The notes under the pieces: model-generated
What the model saw: only the letters and a program-made list of their open reading frames with translations
What the model was told of the DNA's origin: nothing
Database searches by the model: none
Part shown: positions 38,339 through 40,660 of the stretch, piece after piece
Numbering within the stretch: position 1 is the first letter of the stretch
Layout: each line of letters opens with the position of its first letter
DNA from: Pseudomonadota bacterium
Lineage (GTDB): Bacteria; Pseudomonadota; Gammaproteobacteria; Burkholderiales; Rhodocyclaceae
Length of the DNA stretch: 40,660 bases
Direction: 5' to 3'
Assembly (NCBI GenBank): GCA_018261895.1
Contig: JAGTRT010000029.1
Span: 1-40,660, forward strand
Made by a program: the position numbers and the translations under genes

Positions 38339-40648
38339 CTAATTACTTACCACCTGGCGCGCCACCCAGGCCTGCCCCAGCGCCAGGCCGCCATCGTTGG
38401 GCGGCGCCTGCCGGGCTTCGAGCAGATCGACCCCGGCTGCAGAAAAATGGCTTCGCAACGCCGCCATGAGGACGGCGTTCATGGCGCAACCGCCACCGAC
38501 AGCGATGGCCGGCGATTTCGATTTTGGGCCTTTTTCCCGGTTGACCGTCAAAGCCCCCCATTCGGCCAATCCGGCCGCCACCGTGGCATGAAACAGCGCA
38601 GCACCAAACGCGGCATTGTCCTTGCAGCCCATCAGCACCGGCAACAGCGGCGAAAAATCGAGGATCGTGCCGTCATCGCGCAGGATGTAGCCGCCATTCA
38701 GCGGTTCGACCGGGCCATGCCGGGCCGCCAGGCCCTCCAGTTCCATCACTGCCTGCCCCTCGAAATGCATGAGGTCGCGCACGCCGAGCAGGCCGGCCGC
38801 CGCATCGAACCAGCGACCGAGGCTGGTCGTCGGCGGGCAGCGCAGGTTGCGGGCGAGCATGGTGAGCAAGGGGCCGGGGTCGCGGGTCGGGTAATACTGC
38901 TTGATCCAGCCGCCGACGCGGTAGCCGAGGCCGGCGCCGTGCAGGGCGGAAACGGCCATGCGCCACGGCTCTTTCGCGGCACGGTCGCCGCCGGGCATAG
39001 CCAGCGGGCTCAGGTGGCCGAGCCGTTCGTAGTTCGCGCCGTCGAGATGGAGCAATTCGCCGCCCCAGGCACCACCATCCGGACCAAGGCCGACGCCATC
39101 GAGCGCGAGCCCCAATAACGGCTCGTTGACGCCATGTTCAGCGCCGATCGTGGCAATATGCGCGTGATGATGCCCCACCGGCACGGCGGGAACACCCCAT
39201 TTTTCCGCCAGCCTAGCCGCGAGGTGGGTCGATGGAAAATCCGGATGCAAATCGTGGGCGATGACATCAGGCCGGACGTCGAGGATGGCCAGCAGATGCT
39301 CGACCGTTTCGTCGAGGAAGCCGATGGCCGCCACGTTGTCGAGGCCGCCGATATGCTGCGAGAGGAAGGCTTCACGACCTTTCATGACGCAGATGGTGTT
39401 CTTCAGGTAGCCGCCCAGCGCCAGCACGGTCGGGCCATCGTCAGCCAATGGAATCGGCACCGGCACGTAACCGCGGGCGCGGCGGATGAAGGCCGGGCCG
39501 GCCGGTGTGGCCCGGGCGACGGAATCGTCGCAACGGATGACGATGGCGCGGTCGTGCAGCAGATAGGCGTCGGCGATGCCGCTCAGGCGGTCGAGCGCTT
39601 CGTCGTTGCCGATGACCAGCGGTTCGCCATGCGGGTTGGCACTGGTCATGACCAGCAGCAGGTCGCTGGATTGCGCCAGCCAGCCGGTGCCGGCCGGGCG
39701 CCCGGCGGCTTCGTGCCAGAGCAGCAGGTGCAACGGGGTCGTCGGCAGCATGACGCCGAGCCAGGCGAGGCCGGGCGCGATGCCTTTGAGTTCGGCCTCG
39801 CCCTTGGGGCAGAGGACGATGGGTGCGGCAACGCTGTGCATCAACGCCCGTTCGTCCTCGCCGACCCGGGCGAAGTCGGCGAGCGAGCTGGCGTTGAGGC
39901 CCATCACGGCGAAGGGCTTTTCCTCACGTTGCTTGCGTTCGCGCAGTTCGGTCACGGCGGCAGCATTGCGTGCATCGCAGGCGAGATGGAAACCGCCCAG
40001 GCCCTTGATGGCGACGATCTTGCCGTCGCGCAGCAGGCGCAGCGTTTCGGCGACCGGATCGCCGACCACGGGCTGGCCGGCCGCGTCGCGTAGCGCGAGT
40101 TGCGGACCGCAATCGGGGCAGCAGGTCGTTTCGGCGTGGAAGCGGCGGTCGGCCGGTTGTTGGTATTCGTCGGCACACGGCGCGCACAGCGGGAAGGCGG
40201 CCAGGCTGGTCTGCGCTCGGTCGTACGGAATCTGCTGGCTGACCGTGTAGCGCGGCCCGCAATGCGTGCAGGTCGTGAAGGCGTAGCGCCAGCGGCGGCT
40301 GGCCGGATTGCAGAGATCGGCGATGCAATCGGGGCAGATCGCGGCATCCGGGCCGATGGCCGTCCGAACCTCGCCGGGCTGGCTGTCGAGGATGACGAAG
40401 CCGTCAGACTCGTCCGCGACCTCGACCGCTTCGTCCTCGATGGCGTCGATGCGGGCCAGCCGCGGCGCTTCGAGCGGCAGGCGGGATTTGAATTTTGGCC
40501 AATTTTCCCCGTTGACCGTGAGAAGCACCCCGGCGCCGTCGTTGCGTACCCAGCCGGTCAGCCCGAGTTCATTGGCCAGTCGCCAGACGTAGGGACGGAA
40601 GCCGACGCCCTGGACCAGACCGCGAATGCGGAAGCGCCGGCCGCTCAT
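38339..40648 (-). CDS. hypF: HypF, carbamoyltransferase for cyanide-ligand synthesis
   Basis: HypF transfers carbamoyl from carbamoyl phosphate to the C-terminal Cys of HypE. The 769-residue protein has an acylphosphatase domain (IRGLVQGVGFRPYVW, 8-22), two zinc-finger pairs (CPDCIADLCNP, CTHCGPRYT, CAPCADEY and CCPDCGPQ), a YrdC-like domain (AIKGLGGFHLACDA) and a Kae1-like carbamoyltransferase domain (VGHHHAHIAT; VGGGCAMNAVL). Two copies of the dispersed repeat lie inside, encoding residues 44-55 (TVNGENWPKFKS) and 701-712 (TVNREKGPKSKS). Gene order suggests hypA and hypB lie beyond the right edge. The ATG is near the window end; the stop is 225 bp before hybO. Confidence 0.95.
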   Translation of the reverse strand: MSGRRFRIRGLVQGVGFRPYVWRLANELGLTGWVRNDGAGVLLTVNGENWPKFKSRLPLEAPRLARIDAIEDEAVEVADESDGFVILDSQPGEVRTAIGPDAAICPDCIADLCNPASRRWRYAFTTCTHCGPRYTVSQQIPYDRAQTSLAAFPLCAPCADEYQQPADRRFHAETTCCPDCGPQLALRDAAGQPVVGDPVAETLRLLRDGKIVAIKGLGGFHLACDARNAAAVTELRERKQREEKPFAVMGLNASSLADFARVGEDERALMHSVAAPIVLCPKGEAELKGIAPGLAWLGVMLPTTPLHLLLWHEAAGRPAGTGWLAQSSDLLLVMTSANPHGEPLVIGNDEALDRLSGIADAYLLHDRAIVIRCDDSVARATPAGPAFIRRARGYVPVPIPLADDGPTVLALGGYLKNTICVMKGREAFLSQHIGGLDNVAAIGFLDETVEHLLAILDVRPDVIAHDLHPDFPSTHLAARLAEKWGVPAVPVGHHHAHIATIGAEHGVNEPLLGLALDGVGLGPDGGAWGGELLHLDGANYERLGHLSPLAMPGGDRAAKEPWRMAVSALHGAGLGYRVGGWIKQYYPTRDPGPLLTMLARNLRCPPTTSLGRWFDAAAGLLGVRDLMHFEGQAVMELEGLAARHGPVEPLNGGYILRDDGTILDFSPLLPVLMGCKDNAAFGAALFHATVAAGLAEWGALTVNREKGPKSKSPAIAVGGGCAMNAVLMAALRSHFSAAGVDLLEARQAPPNDGGLALGQAWVARQVVSN
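38514..38548 (+). repeat. Dispersed repeat, copy 10 (3' part of hypF)
   Basis: GATTTCGATTTTGGGCC, five T, then CCCGGTTGACCGT on the plus strand. It encodes TVNREKGPKSKS before the conserved VGGGC motif. Confidence 0.9.
40484..40519 (+). repeat. Dispersed repeat, copy 11 (5' part of hypF)
   Basis: GGATTTGAATTTTGGCC, AATTTT, then CCCCGTTGACCGT on the plus strand. It encodes TVNGENWPKFKS in the acylphosphatase domain. Confidence 0.88.
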
Positions 40649-40660
40649 CGCGGCCTACTT

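Noticed and set aside
1..40660. tRNA or rRNA genes and intact transposases.
   Set aside because: I saw no tRNA-like cloverleaf sequence with a conserved T-loop, no rRNA segment and no transposase or integrase motif in any frame.

Overview
The window (about 40.7 kb, GC-rich, strong G/C third-position bias) looks like chromosome of a betaproteobacterium, most probably of the Rhodocyclales (Dechloromonas/Azonexus-like). This is inferred from the aroQ-accB-accC-prmA order, the Hyb-type uptake hydrogenase combined with a HoxBC/HoxJ/HoxA hydrogen sensor, and HypX. No taxonomic search was possible. No tRNA, rRNA, CRISPR array or intact insertion sequence was seen.

Layout. (1) 1-10.6 kb is housekeeping: the 3' end of glmS, apaH, a probable ornithine-lipid pair (olsB-olsA), a PfkB sugar/nucleoside kinase, a zinc-ribbon DUF3426 membrane protein, prmA, accC, accB, aroQ, a nucleotidyltransferase-like protein and mpl. 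(2) 10.6-13 kb is maeB (malic enzyme). (3) 13-18 kb is a nickel and signalling block: a TonB-dependent receptor, a NiCoT nickel/cobalt permease with a NikR-like operator in its promoter, the H2-signalling histidine kinase hoxJ, and nikR. (4) 18-23 kb holds unrelated genes: an AAA+ ATPase, an EEP-family phosphoesterase, a lipoprotein, a J-domain-like membrane protein and nhaA. (5) 22.9-40.6 kb is a [NiFe]-hydrogenase island, almost all on the minus strand. In transcription order it has hypF; hybO-hybA-hybB-hybC (Tat-exported, quinone-linked uptake hydrogenase); hupD-hupF-hybE-hypC-hypD-hypE (maturation); then hypX-hoxA-hoxB-hoxC (CO-ligand synthesis, NtrC-type activator and regulatory hydrogenase). 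hypA and hypB are not in the window.

How it fits together. Nickel enters through the receptor and permease and is controlled by NikR. Hyp/Hup proteins build the active site. HoxBC sense H2 and act through HoxJ and HoxA. HoxA would activate a sigma-54 promoter, a good candidate for which lies upstream of hybO. The Hyb enzyme would pass electrons from H2 to quinone.

Most unusual: an AT-rich repeat of about 36-38 bp (core TTTTTTCCGGTTGACCGT) occurs at least 11 times, in spacers and inside genes. Five copies lie inside four hydrogen-metabolism proteins, all in the same reading frame (peptide T/A-V-N...K-S/C). From remembered family sequences they seem mostly to overwrite native residues without changing length. 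Other oddities are a 41-bp tandem duplication that frameshifts hybA between its Tat signal and its mature part, a 161-bp MITE-like element exactly filling the hypC-hypD gap, a second synonymous copy of the glmS 3' end, and a terminator directly against the TonB-receptor start codon.
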